Source of the DNA: a virus
Direction: 5' to 3' (one strand)
Length of the DNA: 64,000 nucleotides
Virus record (IMG/VR): IMGVR_UViG_3300025646_000012
Span: 56,964-120,963 of that record
The notes under the pieces are model-generated. The model had not been told where the DNA came from and searched no databases. It saw only the letters and a list, made by a program, of their open reading frames with translations. This document shows positions 40,720 through 47,847 of the stretch, one piece after another. Each line of letters starts with the position of its first letter. Within the stretch, counting starts at the first letter, position 1. The position numbers and the translations under genes are program-made.

Positions 40720-40953
40720 CTATATTTGCGATGTTACTTGCATTTGAATAGGGCAATCAAGGTTGCTACAATAGTAACTCATCACGCCTTCCCAACGTAT
40801 TCCACATCTAGTGCACGTGGTGCTGTTTGACTTCAACGGTGTCATTGGAACAACTGGAGGCACATAGGTAATACGATCAAGCTTTGCTTCAAGGTCTCTT
40901 ACCTGAGCTTGCAGTTCCCAGATCTGTTCTTGAAGATCTTCAATTCCGCTCAT
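40720..40953 (-). CDS. Small zinc-finger protein with coiled coil
   Basis: 77 residues from the ATG that overlaps the upstream stop (ATGA). An N-terminal coiled coil (IEDLQEQIWELQAQVRDLEA) is followed by a CxxC...CxxxxC zinc site (TCTRCGIRWEGVMSYYCSNLDC). It could bind nucleic acid or a host protein. A TTG start at 40992 would add 13 residues but overlaps the previous gene. Confidence 0.7.
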   Translation of the reverse strand: MSGIEDLQEQIWELQAQVRDLEAKLDRITYVPPVVPMTPLKSNSTTCTRCGIRWEGVMSYYCSNLDCPIQMQVTSQI

Positions 40954-41078
40954 TTCAAATACTCTTTTAAATAAATTGCAATTACACGCCAAGGAATGTG
41001 GCCCATCTGCAATGGGCCTTGATTGGTTTCCTCAATCAGCCAGATACCATCATCATCAAAGTCTAATGTAATGCTCAT
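40950..41078 (-). CDS. Microprotein (42 aa)
   Basis: Starts MSITLDFDDDGIWLIEE and ends WRVIAIYLKEYLK. ATGA overlaps join it to the genes on both sides (41075-41078 and 40950-40953), which is strong evidence for translation. The mixed strand/helix pattern is unrecognised. Confidence 0.65.
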   Translation of the reverse strand: MSITLDFDDDGIWLIEETNQGPLQMGHIPWRVIAIYLKEYLK

Positions 41079-41269
41079 CCCCAATCCTCAAGCGTATGCT
41101 TTAATTGTACCAAAATCTGATTCAGTTGTAAACGGTCTTGTTCACGAGTACAATAGATTTTTACAGGACGATGGGCGAATCCTTCGTCAGTTGTTTCAGT
41201 CTTATCCAATAGAACAAATAGCTCTTTGACAAGAACATCATATGCTTGTGCTTTACTTGTTAGGCTCAT
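41075..41269 (-). CDS. Small hypothetical protein (64 aa)
   Basis: The ATG at 41269 overlaps the stop of the previous microprotein (TAATG), better than the GTG at 41281. SLTSKAQAYDVLVKELFVLL and QDRLQLNQILVQLKHTL suggest two helices. No known family. Confidence 0.65.
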   Translation of the reverse strand: MSLTSKAQAYDVLVKELFVLLDKTETTDEGFAHRPVKIYCTREQDRLQLNQILVQLKHTLEDWG

Positions 41270-41382
41270 TATAGTAACCACTTCCCTAAGTATAGTCCAA
41301 TTGCAAACGTTGTTAGAGGAAAAAGTTTAATTGAAGTCTTCGTGAACCCTTCCTTGAAACCTTTCCAGAAATGCTTAATCAT
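41269..41382 (-). CDS. Single-span membrane microprotein (37 aa)
   Basis: Starts MIKHFWKGFKEGFTKTSIK, basic, then hydrophobic FPLTTFAIGLYLGKWLL: one membrane segment with positive N-side. The start lies 8 bases inside the upstream gene and the TAATG junction couples it downstream. Such peptides in phage early regions often target host envelope proteins; inference. Confidence 0.6.
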   Translation of the reverse strand: MIKHFWKGFKEGFTKTSIKLFPLTTFAIGLYLGKWLL

Positions 41383-41575
41383 TACAAATCTCTTCATCTT
41401 CTTCGTACGTCAAAAAGATTTTCAGAGTCTTACCATCATCTTGCAAGTCTGGCACAACAGCCTGAACGTTGTTTTTCACATAAGCACGACCGGTGTTGTC
41501 GATTACCTCAACACGATTTACTGCTTCAAAACTTGGATAGCCTTTTTCAAAAACTGGAGATTCAAACCGTGACAT
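41375..41575 (-). CDS. Small acidic protein (66 aa)
   Basis: MSRFESPVFEKGYPSFEAVNRVEVID... then TLKIFLTYEEDEEICND at the end. Strand-rich and acidic. It overlaps the upstream gene by 14 bases and the downstream microprotein by 8. Unknown function. Confidence 0.65.
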   Translation of the reverse strand: MSRFESPVFEKGYPSFEAVNRVEVIDNTGRAYVKNNVQAVVPDLQDDGKTLKIFLTYEEDEEICND

Positions 41576-42002
41576 CTTCTACTACCTTTTCAAATTGACC
41601 ATTGACAACTTTCAGAGTTGCCCGAGGAACATTGATATCACCAACCAAACGAATATATGCTCGACCACCATCAATGCTTGTACCACCAACACTATAGAAG
41701 TCATGACGATGTTGACTGTAGTGCCACTGATCATTTACTTCAATCATATCAAACGTAAGATCTTCAACAATATCTGCATTGGTAATCATGATTTCGGCGT
41801 AGCCTGCATATGGATTACGATACAACCCGAAATAACGATTACCGAATTCAGGGTGTGGTTTCTCACGATAGAACACATCAACTGCCTGAGTACCACTACC
41901 AAGTGCAGTAGTGCAAACATATGTCACTGGAACTCCATCCTTTTCAGAATAGAGTTCACAAGCAGTTTGAGTATTAAATTGTGGGCGATGATGAATGTTC
42001 AT
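41562..42002 (-). CDS. Conserved hypothetical protein (146 aa)
   Basis: MNIHHRPQFNTQTACELYSEKDGVP, FGLYRNPYAGYAEIMITNADIVED and GGRAYIRLVGDINVPRATL. An all-beta look, no signal peptide. Coupled by ATGA to its upstream neighbour. Unknown family. Confidence 0.7.
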   Translation of the reverse strand: MNIHHRPQFNTQTACELYSEKDGVPVTYVCTTALGSGTQAVDVFYREKPHPEFGNRYFGLYRNPYAGYAEIMITNADIVEDLTFDMIEVNDQWHYSQHRHDFYSVGGTSIDGGRAYIRLVGDINVPRATLKVVNGQFEKVVEDVTV

Positions 42003-42304
42003 CGGTTATCAAACCTCCAGTTACGGATATGTTCAAGCTTTTTCTCTTTTGACCACGTAGTCAGATAGTTATTGTCTTTATCAAATTGTTCTAGGATTTC
42101 ATCCTCAGTAAGAACATTATAGTCAACAATGAGTTCACCAAGGTGTTCCTGAGAGAATTCATCCACTTCATTCATTACAACACTATCACAAGCCCATGCA
42201 GGATCCACAGGCATATCTTCATTCATCTTTTGAAGATCATCCAACGGAATGCAATACCGCATACGATGGGTTGAAATGGCCGTAACCAAAACGTATTTAT
42301 TCAT
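41999..42304 (-). CDS. Conserved hypothetical protein (101 aa)
   Basis: The ATG at 42304 overlaps the upstream stop (ATGA) and is preferred to the earlier in-frame start. MNKYVLVTAISTHRMRYCIPLDDLQKM starts a strand-helix fold; the C-terminus is charged (TTWSKEKKLEHIRNWRF). Acidic. Unknown. Confidence 0.68.
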   Translation of the reverse strand: MNKYVLVTAISTHRMRYCIPLDDLQKMNEDMPVDPAWACDSVVMNEVDEFSQEHLGELIVDYNVLTEDEILEQFDKDNNYLTTWSKEKKLEHIRNWRFDNR

Positions 42305-42504
42305 GTCAATTTCTCCAGCCAATAGAGTCGTACGTGTTCTTTCCATGATTTATTATAATCAAATGGACCAGAATTGTAAATATCTTTTTCAACCATATCT
42401 TCAAAGTCTGAACGAACAGGCTTAGCGTTAATGCGATCCAGCTCTGATTGAATAGCAATACGAACATTTAGTTGTTCACGCCATTTATTGAAATCGTCAC
42501 TCAT
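42301..42504 (-). CDS. Small hypothetical protein (67 aa)
   Basis: MSDDFNKWREQLNVRIAIQSEL, helical, ending HVRLYWLEKLT. ATGA overlaps on both sides. Unknown. Confidence 0.65.
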   Translation of the reverse strand: MSDDFNKWREQLNVRIAIQSELDRINAKPVRSDFEDMVEKDIYNSGPFDYNKSWKEHVRLYWLEKLT

Positions 42505-42677
42505 CTCCGATTCTTCCCTGCTGCGAGTTCATCTAAAATAAACGAGGTCACGCTTACACCTGAAATTTTTTCTTCAACAGGTCTACACACTATGACATGA
42601 CCTAACGGCGCGAACCGTATGTAGTTTATTGCTCGTCTAGTCAGAGGCCCATTTGTGATAATCAGCGTTTTGCTCAT
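42501..42677 (-). CDS. Small hypothetical protein (58 aa)
   Basis: Starts MSKTLIITNGPLTRRAINYI and ends FILDELAAGKNRR, 59 codons with stop. Its start (ATGA at 42674-42677) and stop (ATGA at 42501-42504) both overlap neighbours. It resembles a short restriction-alleviation or nucleotide-binding fragment only vaguely. It lies at the edge of the GC-rich island. Confidence 0.6.
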   Translation of the reverse strand: MSKTLIITNGPLTRRAINYIRFAPLGHVIVCRPVEEKISGVSVTSFILDELAAGKNRR

Positions 42678-42985
42678 CCCCGGCCCTCCCCTGCCTTCTT
42701 GATGATCGCCGCCACTTCGGCAGGGTCGGATGCGAGGGCGCGGATGGCCTCGTGTCTTGCGTCCATATCTGCGACTACAAGGCTGCGCTCGCCGTGTTCT
42801 TCGACAGCGTATGCTCGCCCATCAAGCATCAAATTAGCCGCCTGAAACAGCGCCGCCGTCACGATAGCTTCTTCCCTTGCCTCCAGTTCCTCGATCCGAT
42901 CGGCTGCTTCTTCGAGAGTCTCCCACACCTGAGCATGAGACATGCTTCCTGTATTTCGCAGCCGCTTCACCAGATCGTCACTCAT
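42674..42985 (-). CDS. GC-rich island protein 1 (coiled-coil, siphophage-like)
   Basis: MSDDLVKRLRNTGSMSHAQV then EEAADRIEELEAREEAI, a helical pattern often seen in early genes of alphaproteobacterial siphophages. The C-terminus ALASDPAEVAAIIKKAGEGRG is repeated in the next gene. GC content is far above the window average. A GTG at 42994 with GTGA overlap is an alternative start. Confidence 0.7.
   Translation of the reverse strand: MSDDLVKRLRNTGSMSHAQVWETLEEAADRIEELEAREEAIVTAALFQAANLMLDGRAYAVEEHGERSLVVADMDARHEAIRALASDPAEVAAIIKKAGEGRG
42691..42715 (-). repeat. 25-base exact direct repeat, copy A
   Basis: Identical to 43008-43032, 317 bases apart, within the two duplicated GC-rich genes. It encodes AEVAAIIKKA. 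Flanking bases stay similar for about 30 more bases. Confidence 0.85.
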
Positions 42986-42990
42986 CACAC

Positions 42991-43203
42991 TCACCGATCC
43001 TCCTCTGCTGCCTTCTTGATGATCGCCGCCACCTCTGCGGGGTTGGATGCGACACGGCGGATAGAATTAGCTGCATCCCACGCAGCAGAAGACTTAGGTG
43101 GGTTGGACAATAACATTGCGGTGTTACGCAATTCGTCTTCGCAGCATGTTACCGCCCTCTCCAGCGCCGCACGCACGATGGCTTCATGTAGCTTGTCACT
43201 CAT
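42991..43203 (-). CDS. GC-rich island protein 2, paralogue of protein 1
   Basis: 70 residues from the ATG at 43203. MSDKLHEAIVRAALERAVTC at the start and VASNPAEVAAIIKKAAEEDR at the end, the latter nearly the same as in the gene at 42674. The pair arose by tandem duplication. Composition suggests recent transfer from a GC-rich phage or host. Confidence 0.68.
   Translation of the reverse strand: MSDKLHEAIVRAALERAVTCCEDELRNTAMLLSNPPKSSAAWDAANSIRRVASNPAEVAAIIKKAAEEDR
43008..43032 (-). repeat. 25-base exact direct repeat, copy B
   Basis: Identical to 42691-42715; see that entry. Confidence 0.85.
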
Positions 43204-43276
43204 AGAAAACCTCCAGGATTGCTCCACCAACAACAAGGACCACAAGAAAGATTGCTACTGCTGCTACGGTTCCCAT
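43196..43276 (-). CDS. Single-span membrane microprotein (26 aa)
   Basis: MGTVAAVAIFLVVLVVGGAI then LEVFYE. Almost entirely one membrane helix. The start overlaps the stop of the upstream gene (TAATG at 43274-43278) and the end overlaps the next start by 8 bases. Coupling makes translation plausible; alone the length is weak evidence. Confidence 0.5.
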   Translation of the reverse strand: MGTVAAVAIFLVVLVVGGAILEVFYE

Positions 43277-43464
43277 TAGTTTGCCTCCACCCAATCATTC
43301 TGCATTTGAATGATCATTTTCATTTCAAGATTCTCTGCAACCTTCTCGAGGTTCTCAGCAGCAAAGATCAGCTCTTCAAGAATGCGCTGACGATCATGAC
43401 CAAAAGTATCAGCTCGACGAGCAATGCCACGTAGGCTTTTTGCAAATTCATAATATTCCATCAT
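43276..43464 (-). CDS. Small helical protein (62 aa)
   Basis: MMEYYEFAKSLRGIARRADT and ILEELIFAAENLEKVAENLE, two helices. ATGA overlap with the upstream gene, TAATG with the downstream one. Unknown. Confidence 0.65.
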   Translation of the reverse strand: MMEYYEFAKSLRGIARRADTFGHDRQRILEELIFAAENLEKVAENLEMKMIIQMQNDWVEAN

Positions 43465-43661
43465 TTGTTGACTCCGGCCTTATAGATTTCCAATTTATAC
43501 AAAACTTCATATAAACTAGTACAAAAGTTCTCATCACTCCATATACCTTCACCCGAACCGTCATCCTTGACAAGCCAATAACCCCAGCCCGTGTCGTCGC
43601 GGTCAGCTTCGATCCTAACACCAAGTCCCTTGCCGATCTTGCGAAGTTCTTTGAGTTTCAT
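43461..43661 (-). CDS. Small hypothetical protein (66 aa), first in operon
   Basis: The ATG at 43661 has AAGGTTATATC before it; an in-frame ATG at 43676 is also possible. MKLKELRKIGKGLGVRIEA then DDTGWGYWLVKDDG suggests a small strand-rich domain. It is the first gene after the promoter at 43690. Confidence 0.68.
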   Translation of the reverse strand: MKLKELRKIGKGLGVRIEADRDDTGWGYWLVKDDGSGEGIWSDENFCTSLYEVLYKLEIYKAGVNK

Positions 43662-43689
43662 GATATAACCTTCCATTGCCTATAGTAGT

Positions 43690-43718
43690 ACTATATCACG
43701 TCTAGTCGGGTATGTAAA
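43690..43718 (-). promoter_or_regulatory. Early-type promoter for the small-gene operon
   Basis: On the - strand TTTACA (43713-43718), 17-base spacer ending GTGA, TATAGT (43690-43695). Confidence 0.82.
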
Positions 43719-43750
43719 CAACTTTGTTTTGTTTAAAAGCAATCACTTAG

Positions 43751-44581
43751 TCAAAAATGAAAAGAAATTTTGCCTTCGGTTCTATATGGAAAATTTCTAC
43801 TTTGCATGTACATACGTAGTGGCTTTTTATCATCGTCTTTTAACTGCCATTCTAAGGAATGATACATGAAAAAGACGTGTGGATCCAGTAATGGATATCT
43901 AAGCTGAATATCATGTTTGTGATAGTAGTGACTGGATTCTCTAAAGAATGTTGTAGCTAGTTGATAGTCTCGTGTATCAAGGTATTCATCAGCGCCGAGA
44001 CCTAAGAGCAAAGTCTTACATGTGTATTGTGCCAAACCATCTGCGGCAACCTCGTGTGCTTCTTTGGTATCATCATATTTATCAATAAGGATGCCTTCGG
44101 TTAACCAAAGTCTCTGATTTAGTACCTTCATATCCTCTACCGCTTTTACCGATAGAGTATTGAATTTTAAATCTTGACTGAGAGCCGATGCTACTATGGT
44201 ACCACTATCATGACCTGAACTCATAGTAATCCAAGGATCGTCTATACAGCGTAATTTTACAGCGTCGTCAATGGCTTGAAATAACTCATCATATGTACCT
44301 CTTACCTTTATACCTTGAGGTGGTTTGTAAAAAAGACTAGATATTTCTATATTTTCTTTATGATAGATTATTTCATTATTCTGTACAACCAGTGTAGAAT
44401 TTCTAGGTAATTTATTAAAAGTCTGAGTGCCAGCAAAGTCAGTAATATAGACGGTTTTATTTCCGTCTATAATCTCAATGGTATAATCACCTTTTATATG
44501 GTTATGGGTATAAAGACCTTCGGATAGATATATTTCTTTTATATCAAAAGGGCAGAATCCATGGACTTTAATATCAAGCAT
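43751..44581 (-). CDS. Asparagine-synthetase-like ATP-pyrophosphatase
   Basis: 276 residues. SSGHDSG (121-127) is the PP-loop (usually SGGxDS), and LLLGLGADEYL (191-201) the second ATP motif, as in AsnB and beta-lactam synthetase. The N-terminal 85 residues keep strand patterns of the glutaminase half (YTIEIIDGNKTVYITDFAGTQ) but lack the catalytic Cys2, so glutamine hydrolysis is unlikely. It may form an amide bond with free ammonia or another amine. Very likely an active ligase with unknown substrate. Confidence 0.75.
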   Translation of the reverse strand: MLDIKVHGFCPFDIKEIYLSEGLYTHNHIKGDYTIEIIDGNKTVYITDFAGTQTFNKLPRNSTLVVQNNEIIYHKENIEISSLFYKPPQGIKVRGTYDELFQAIDDAVKLRCIDDPWITMSSGHDSGTIVASALSQDLKFNTLSVKAVEDMKVLNQRLWLTEGILIDKYDDTKEAHEVAADGLAQYTCKTLLLGLGADEYLDTRDYQLATTFFRESSHYYHKHDIQLRYPLLDPHVFFMYHSLEWQLKDDDKKPLRMYMQSRNFPYRTEGKISFHF

Positions 44582-45143
44582 TTTCTAGTGGGTTACCGCC
44601 TTCATCACAAGGTGTTATTGATACACTACACTGAATTTCAAATGTAGTATCAAAGTATTCCCAACCAAGTTCTTCCACACCTTCTTCATTATTTTCATAA
44701 AAGGCTTCGGAAGCTTGTTCTGCCATGGATTCCTTTTCATCATAACTGAGTTCAGTTTTAAATGAATATGCAATCCAATCTTCCCAGATACCATCCCATG
44801 CTTCAATAACTGTTGCATTGGAATAATCATCTGTTACATCAACAAATTCATCCGATTCACTTGGTAGCAATTTACTTGTGATAATTTCAGCGTTGGTTTT
44901 GGATTCCATCTGATCCTCAAACCCATAATCGTTTACCCACTCCAAAAAAGTTTCATAACCCTGGTCACTAATATAATCATTAATTTCCTCGTCAGTCTCA
45001 GGTACTGAAAAAAGAAATGAACCCCAGCGCCAACCTAGTTCTCTTTTAAGAAAAATATAATTGCCATTTTCATCCTTCCTACGAAAGATGGTATTTTCAA
45101 TTACTGATTTTTTATGGGTCGGTTCAATACGATAATATTTCAT
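44574..45143 (-). CDS. Hypothetical acidic protein (189 aa)
   Basis: MKYYRIEPTHKKSVIENTIF then a Trp-rich, strongly acidic body (DETINDYISD-like, EWVNDYGFEDQMES, WEDWIAYSF). No motif. Overlaps the ligase-like gene by 8 bases and follows the 45153 gene by 9, so the three form one operon. Unknown. Confidence 0.68.
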   Translation of the reverse strand: MKYYRIEPTHKKSVIENTIFRRKDENGNYIFLKRELGWRWGSFLFSVPETDEEINDYISDQGYETFLEWVNDYGFEDQMESKTNAEIITSKLLPSESDEFVDVTDDYSNATVIEAWDGIWEDWIAYSFKTELSYDEKESMAEQASEAFYENNEEGVEELGWEYFDTTFEIQCSVSITPCDEGGNPLENA

Positions 45144-45152
45144 AATTATATC

Positions 45153-45707
45153 CTATGCTGCTTTAAACCATGAAGGAACTTCACGTTTGGTCCAGGTCAT
45201 TTTAAATCGTTCCTGTTTGGTTTGATAAAATGCACGATATGAACCAACAGGATCTTTGTGATTAATACACTGAGGTGCCACACCCATTGCCAATTTAAAT
45301 GGCGTAAGACCTTTCTGAGGAATATTTTTAGGTGGTGTTTTTAGAATATCACGAAGTTTTGTTTCTGTGCCGTGAATCTTACCATAACGATATGTATATT
45401 CATCACACAATGCTACAAAATGTTCATAGTGCCACATATAATTGGCAACTGATTCCATTGTCCAAATAGTGCAGGGATGTTTTGTGTGAACCGCTTTGTA
45501 AATAATACTATCCATGTTATCGGATAGTAGCCATCCGTCAACAGTCCGTTTACCGGATTTAGATGTAATTTTGGTTTTAGTACCATCCAGAATCCGATGT
45601 GCCGTGGATAGCATCTGAGCAGATTCAAGGATCATTTTTACAATATGCTTGTCACACTGCTGCTTGGCTGCAGCAACTGGATGGTAGTCAAGTACAAAAA
45701 TGTTCAT
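45153..45707 (-). CDS. Conserved T4-like phage protein (CDKHIVKM family)
   Basis: 184 residues from the ATG at 45707 with GGAG at good spacing. MNIFVLDYHPVAAAKQQCDKHIVKM then ILESAQMLSTAHR is a pattern I know from T4-like phages as a conserved protein, sometimes labelled as a DNA glycosylase-like fold. Catalytic role is not proven. First gene after the 45731 promoter. Confidence 0.75.
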   Translation of the reverse strand: MNIFVLDYHPVAAAKQQCDKHIVKMILESAQMLSTAHRILDGTKTKITSKSGKRTVDGWLLSDNMDSIIYKAVHTKHPCTIWTMESVANYMWHYEHFVALCDEYTYRYGKIHGTETKLRDILKTPPKNIPQKGLTPFKLAMGVAPQCINHKDPVGSYRAFYQTKQERFKMTWTKREVPSWFKAA

Positions 45708-45730
45708 AGTATTCTCCAAATCAACATGAT

Positions 45731-45759
45731 ATAATAATATATTTTGGATTAAATGTAAA
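45731..45759 (-). promoter_or_regulatory. Early-type promoter
   Basis: On the - strand TTTACA (45754-45759), 17-base spacer, TATTAT (45731-45736), located just after the stop of the 45763 microgene. Confidence 0.7.
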
Positions 45760-45762
45760 TCA

Positions 45763-45840
45763 TTATTTTTTACTCTTTAACCATTTTGATAGATTCTTAC
45801 CTGTTATATCATCACAGGGATCGTCGCTATCGCTAGACAT
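45763..45840 (-). CDS. Microprotein (25 aa)
   Basis: MSSDSDDPCDDITGKNLSKW then LKSKK. It starts immediately after the TAA of the ligase-like fragment gene and ends before the promoter at 45731. Acidic first half, basic end. The length is short, so it is only a candidate. Confidence 0.4.
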   Translation of the reverse strand: MSSDSDDPCDDITGKNLSKWLKSKK

Positions 45841-46182
45841 TTAAATATTCCTTACTTGTTTTACTGCCCCAGCTATTATACTTGGGTATTTACCTATAAA
45901 AGTACCAGCTTTTAATGCGTCAAGTGTTATGAGATTTTTATGCCTATGTTCAATCTTATTCCAGTTATCAATCATTCGGTGAACCAAACGATCATACTGT
46001 GCGTCTGTAAGAATGGGATCATCTTCCACATAATAGGCATATGCTGCCATAAGAAACCAGGGTACTGTGAGATTAATGTTGGTTTCTATGGAATCAAAGC
46101 ACTTTTTGTCGCAATTTGTCTCGGTAGAGAAGAATTGTTCTAGACTCAAATTCGTATGCTTCCTTTTCCCAAGGTCGATCAA
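45841..46182 (-). CDS. NAD-dependent ligase N-terminal-domain-like protein
   Basis: Up to 113 residues. VPWFLMAAYAYYVEDDPILTDAQYDRLVHRM resembles domain Ia of NAD-dependent DNA ligase, the part that binds NMN, and I recall short stand-alone versions in cyanophages. The start is uncertain: the TTG at 46182 is the longest option, and a later TTG in the 46140s is possible. The upstream gene overlaps by up to 89 bases. Confidence 0.6.
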   Translation of the reverse strand: MIDLGKRKHTNLSLEQFFSTETNCDKKCFDSIETNINLTVPWFLMAAYAYYVEDDPILTDAQYDRLVHRMIDNWNKIEHRHKNLITLDALKAGTFIGKYPSIIAGAVKQVRNI

Positions 46183-46510
46183 GGTATGCTACATTACTAT
46201 AGTCTTTACCTTCCCAGATAGTTTGATCGAGCCTTCCGTTTGCTGTTTGCTCAACATGTTTCATTTCATGGAACAAGGTTACTATCATTTCATCACGAGA
46301 TAGTTTATTATTTATATCCACATGGAAGCGGTGATAACCATCATCATCTTCTTCCATATCAACTGCACCACCACAGGAATTATCCTTATTGGATACAATA
46401 AAAAGATCTACCCAAACATTATTGGGTAGATCCAGATGATCAATTATAAAGCCCATAGCTTCATCTATGGTCTTTGAGTATTTTTTGCCGGTGTGGATTT
46501 CATATAACAT
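46094..46510 (-). CDS. Zincin metallopeptidase-like protein
   Basis: 138 residues. HEMKH (81-85) in LFHEMKHVEQTANG is a HExxH zinc motif, and a downstream RPWEKEAYEFE could provide the third ligand Glu. Stand-alone, no signal peptide, so cytoplasmic. Similar short zincins are found in cyanophages. Substrate unknown. Confidence 0.75.
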   Translation of the reverse strand: MLYEIHTGKKYSKTIDEAMGFIIDHLDLPNNVWVDLFIVSNKDNSCGGAVDMEEDDDGYHRFHVDINNKLSRDEMIVTLFHEMKHVEQTANGRLDQTIWEGKDYSNVAYLDRPWEKEAYEFESRTILLYRDKLRQKVL

Positions 46511-46516
46511 AGTTTC

Positions 46517-46545
46517 ATACTATCACAACTAGACTATAATGTAAA
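46517..46545 (-). promoter_or_regulatory. Early-type promoter for the zincin operon
   Basis: On the - strand TTTACA (46540-46545), 17-base spacer ending TTGTGA, TAGTAT (46517-46522). Confidence 0.78.
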
Positions 46546-46548
46546 CAA

Positions 46549-47157
46549 CTATTTTTTGACTCTACTGGTATCAATGATGACGTTGTCTGGTATTTGAATT
46601 TTAATCTGATTATGTTTGTGATAAAGAACAAATTTTGTCTTTGGGAACTCTTTAAACATTTGTTCCCAGATTGGTCGCCAATTGCTGTTAAGTCTGTGGG
46701 TATTTAAAGGGCTGCGGTCAGAGAACAAATAAAGATCTGTGACACTACGGAGATTCATATCAAAGATGGAATCAAACCCATACATGTGTATTTCATCTGC
46801 TTTTAATTTGTTCGCCGCATAATGGACCGCCATATGACCACAATTAAATTCTGTGTAGTTACCTACGTATGATGGTAAATGTGTATAGAATTCTTTTACA
46901 TTCTTGGCATATTTCATGTAAAACTGTGGTTGCATCTCCATCCATTTCTTTGGTCTGAAACCTAGAATCCAATCATATGCATCCAGTTTTAATGACCCTT
47001 CGGCAAGAGCCTTCATCATTTTAAAATCAACCATTACCGTTCCATATACATCCGCAATATCAAATGCAGGCATATTACAAGTTAATTTAATTCCTGGTGC
47101 AGGTCTGTAGAATGTGGCACAATCACCATTACCAATAATATGTACAACTCTTCCCAT
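46549..47157 (-). CDS. Rossmann-like glycan enzyme (DUF115/GT29-like)
   Basis: 202 residues. VVHIIGNGDCATFYRPAPG at the start and HMAVHYAANKLKADEIHMYGFDSIFD further on resemble the CMP-sugar-binding and acceptor regions of sialyltransferase-type or DUF115 proteins. Coupled to the upstream glycosyltransferase by TAATG-like overlap. Assignment by motif order only. Confidence 0.6.
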   Translation of the reverse strand: MGRVVHIIGNGDCATFYRPAPGIKLTCNMPAFDIADVYGTVMVDFKMMKALAEGSLKLDAYDWILGFRPKKWMEMQPQFYMKYAKNVKEFYTHLPSYVGNYTEFNCGHMAVHYAANKLKADEIHMYGFDSIFDMNLRSVTDLYLFSDRSPLNTHRLNSNWRPIWEQMFKEFPKTKFVLYHKHNQIKIQIPDNVIIDTSRVKK

Positions 47158-47846
47158 TAGTGATACCAGTAGTCCTTAATCCAATTTTGAGGTTCATATG
47201 TCGCCAAAGGTGTTGTAACTGAATGTTCCAATGCCTGGACAATACTCGGCCGACCGTGAAAACAAATGATTGAGACATCTTTTTTCGGAGGGCCAGGATA
47301 TATATCATATTTGTAGGACTTTAGTTTACCAGGATATTCATGCTGTAGTAGTTTACGATGATATGGATTAATCTTAGTATTTAGATATTCACCATCGCCT
47401 CTAAATTTATTTTTTAGAATATCATAGTTCATTACAAAATCAGTATAGATGAAAGAGTTGGCATGGAAATCCCAAGCCATAACCCCAGTTTGTAGAACAT
47501 TTTTCAGATGCTGTTGCCATGGATTTACGGCACCAACATCCTCAATTCCCATGAACCAGAAATTCTTTTCAAATAGAAAATCAATATTACCAGTAATCAA
47601 CGTATCAAGGTCAAAATAAACCACGTGATCAGCCACGTGTAGTTTAGGATCAAATAGCTGAAGTTTATTCCACCAACCTTCAAATCCTGGTTTCAGTCTG
47701 ACGGTTTCAACCCCAGGAATAGCTCTATCACTATAGCAAACAAAACGGACTGGATCTGTCACATTTCGTTCTACCATTGCTTTTAGGTTATACACATAAT
47801 CTACAGAGAATTTGTTACCCCACCATACACAAACTACTGCTTTCAT
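47157..47846 (-). CDS. Glycosyltransferase (GT8-like)
   Basis: 229 residues. VVYFDLDTLITGN (DxD) after WWNKLQLFD, and LQTGVMAWDFH, then IICFHGRPS with the late His. A typical GT-A retaining transferase layout. Sugar not predictable. Its stop overlaps the start of the next gene. Confidence 0.82.
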   Translation of the reverse strand: MKAVVCVWWGNKFSVDYVYNLKAMVERNVTDPVRFVCYSDRAIPGVETVRLKPGFEGWWNKLQLFDPKLHVADHVVYFDLDTLITGNIDFLFEKNFWFMGIEDVGAVNPWQQHLKNVLQTGVMAWDFHANSFIYTDFVMNYDILKNKFRGDGEYLNTKINPYHRKLLQHEYPGKLKSYKYDIYPGPPKKDVSIICFHGRPSIVQALEHSVTTPLATYEPQNWIKDYWYH

Positions 47847-47847
47847 A

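Noticed and set aside
41595-42068. 157-residue open frame on the + strand
   Set aside because: Antisense to the coupled small-gene operon; Thr/Ile/Asn-rich without motif.
42752-43279. 175-residue open frame on the + strand
   Set aside because: A shadow frame in the GC-rich island opposite two duplicated, coupled genes; high GC makes long antisense frames likely.
46305-46320. TATAAATA on the - strand
   Set aside because: It lies inside the coding sequence of the zincin gene and no gene starts shortly downstream; probably chance in AT-rich DNA.
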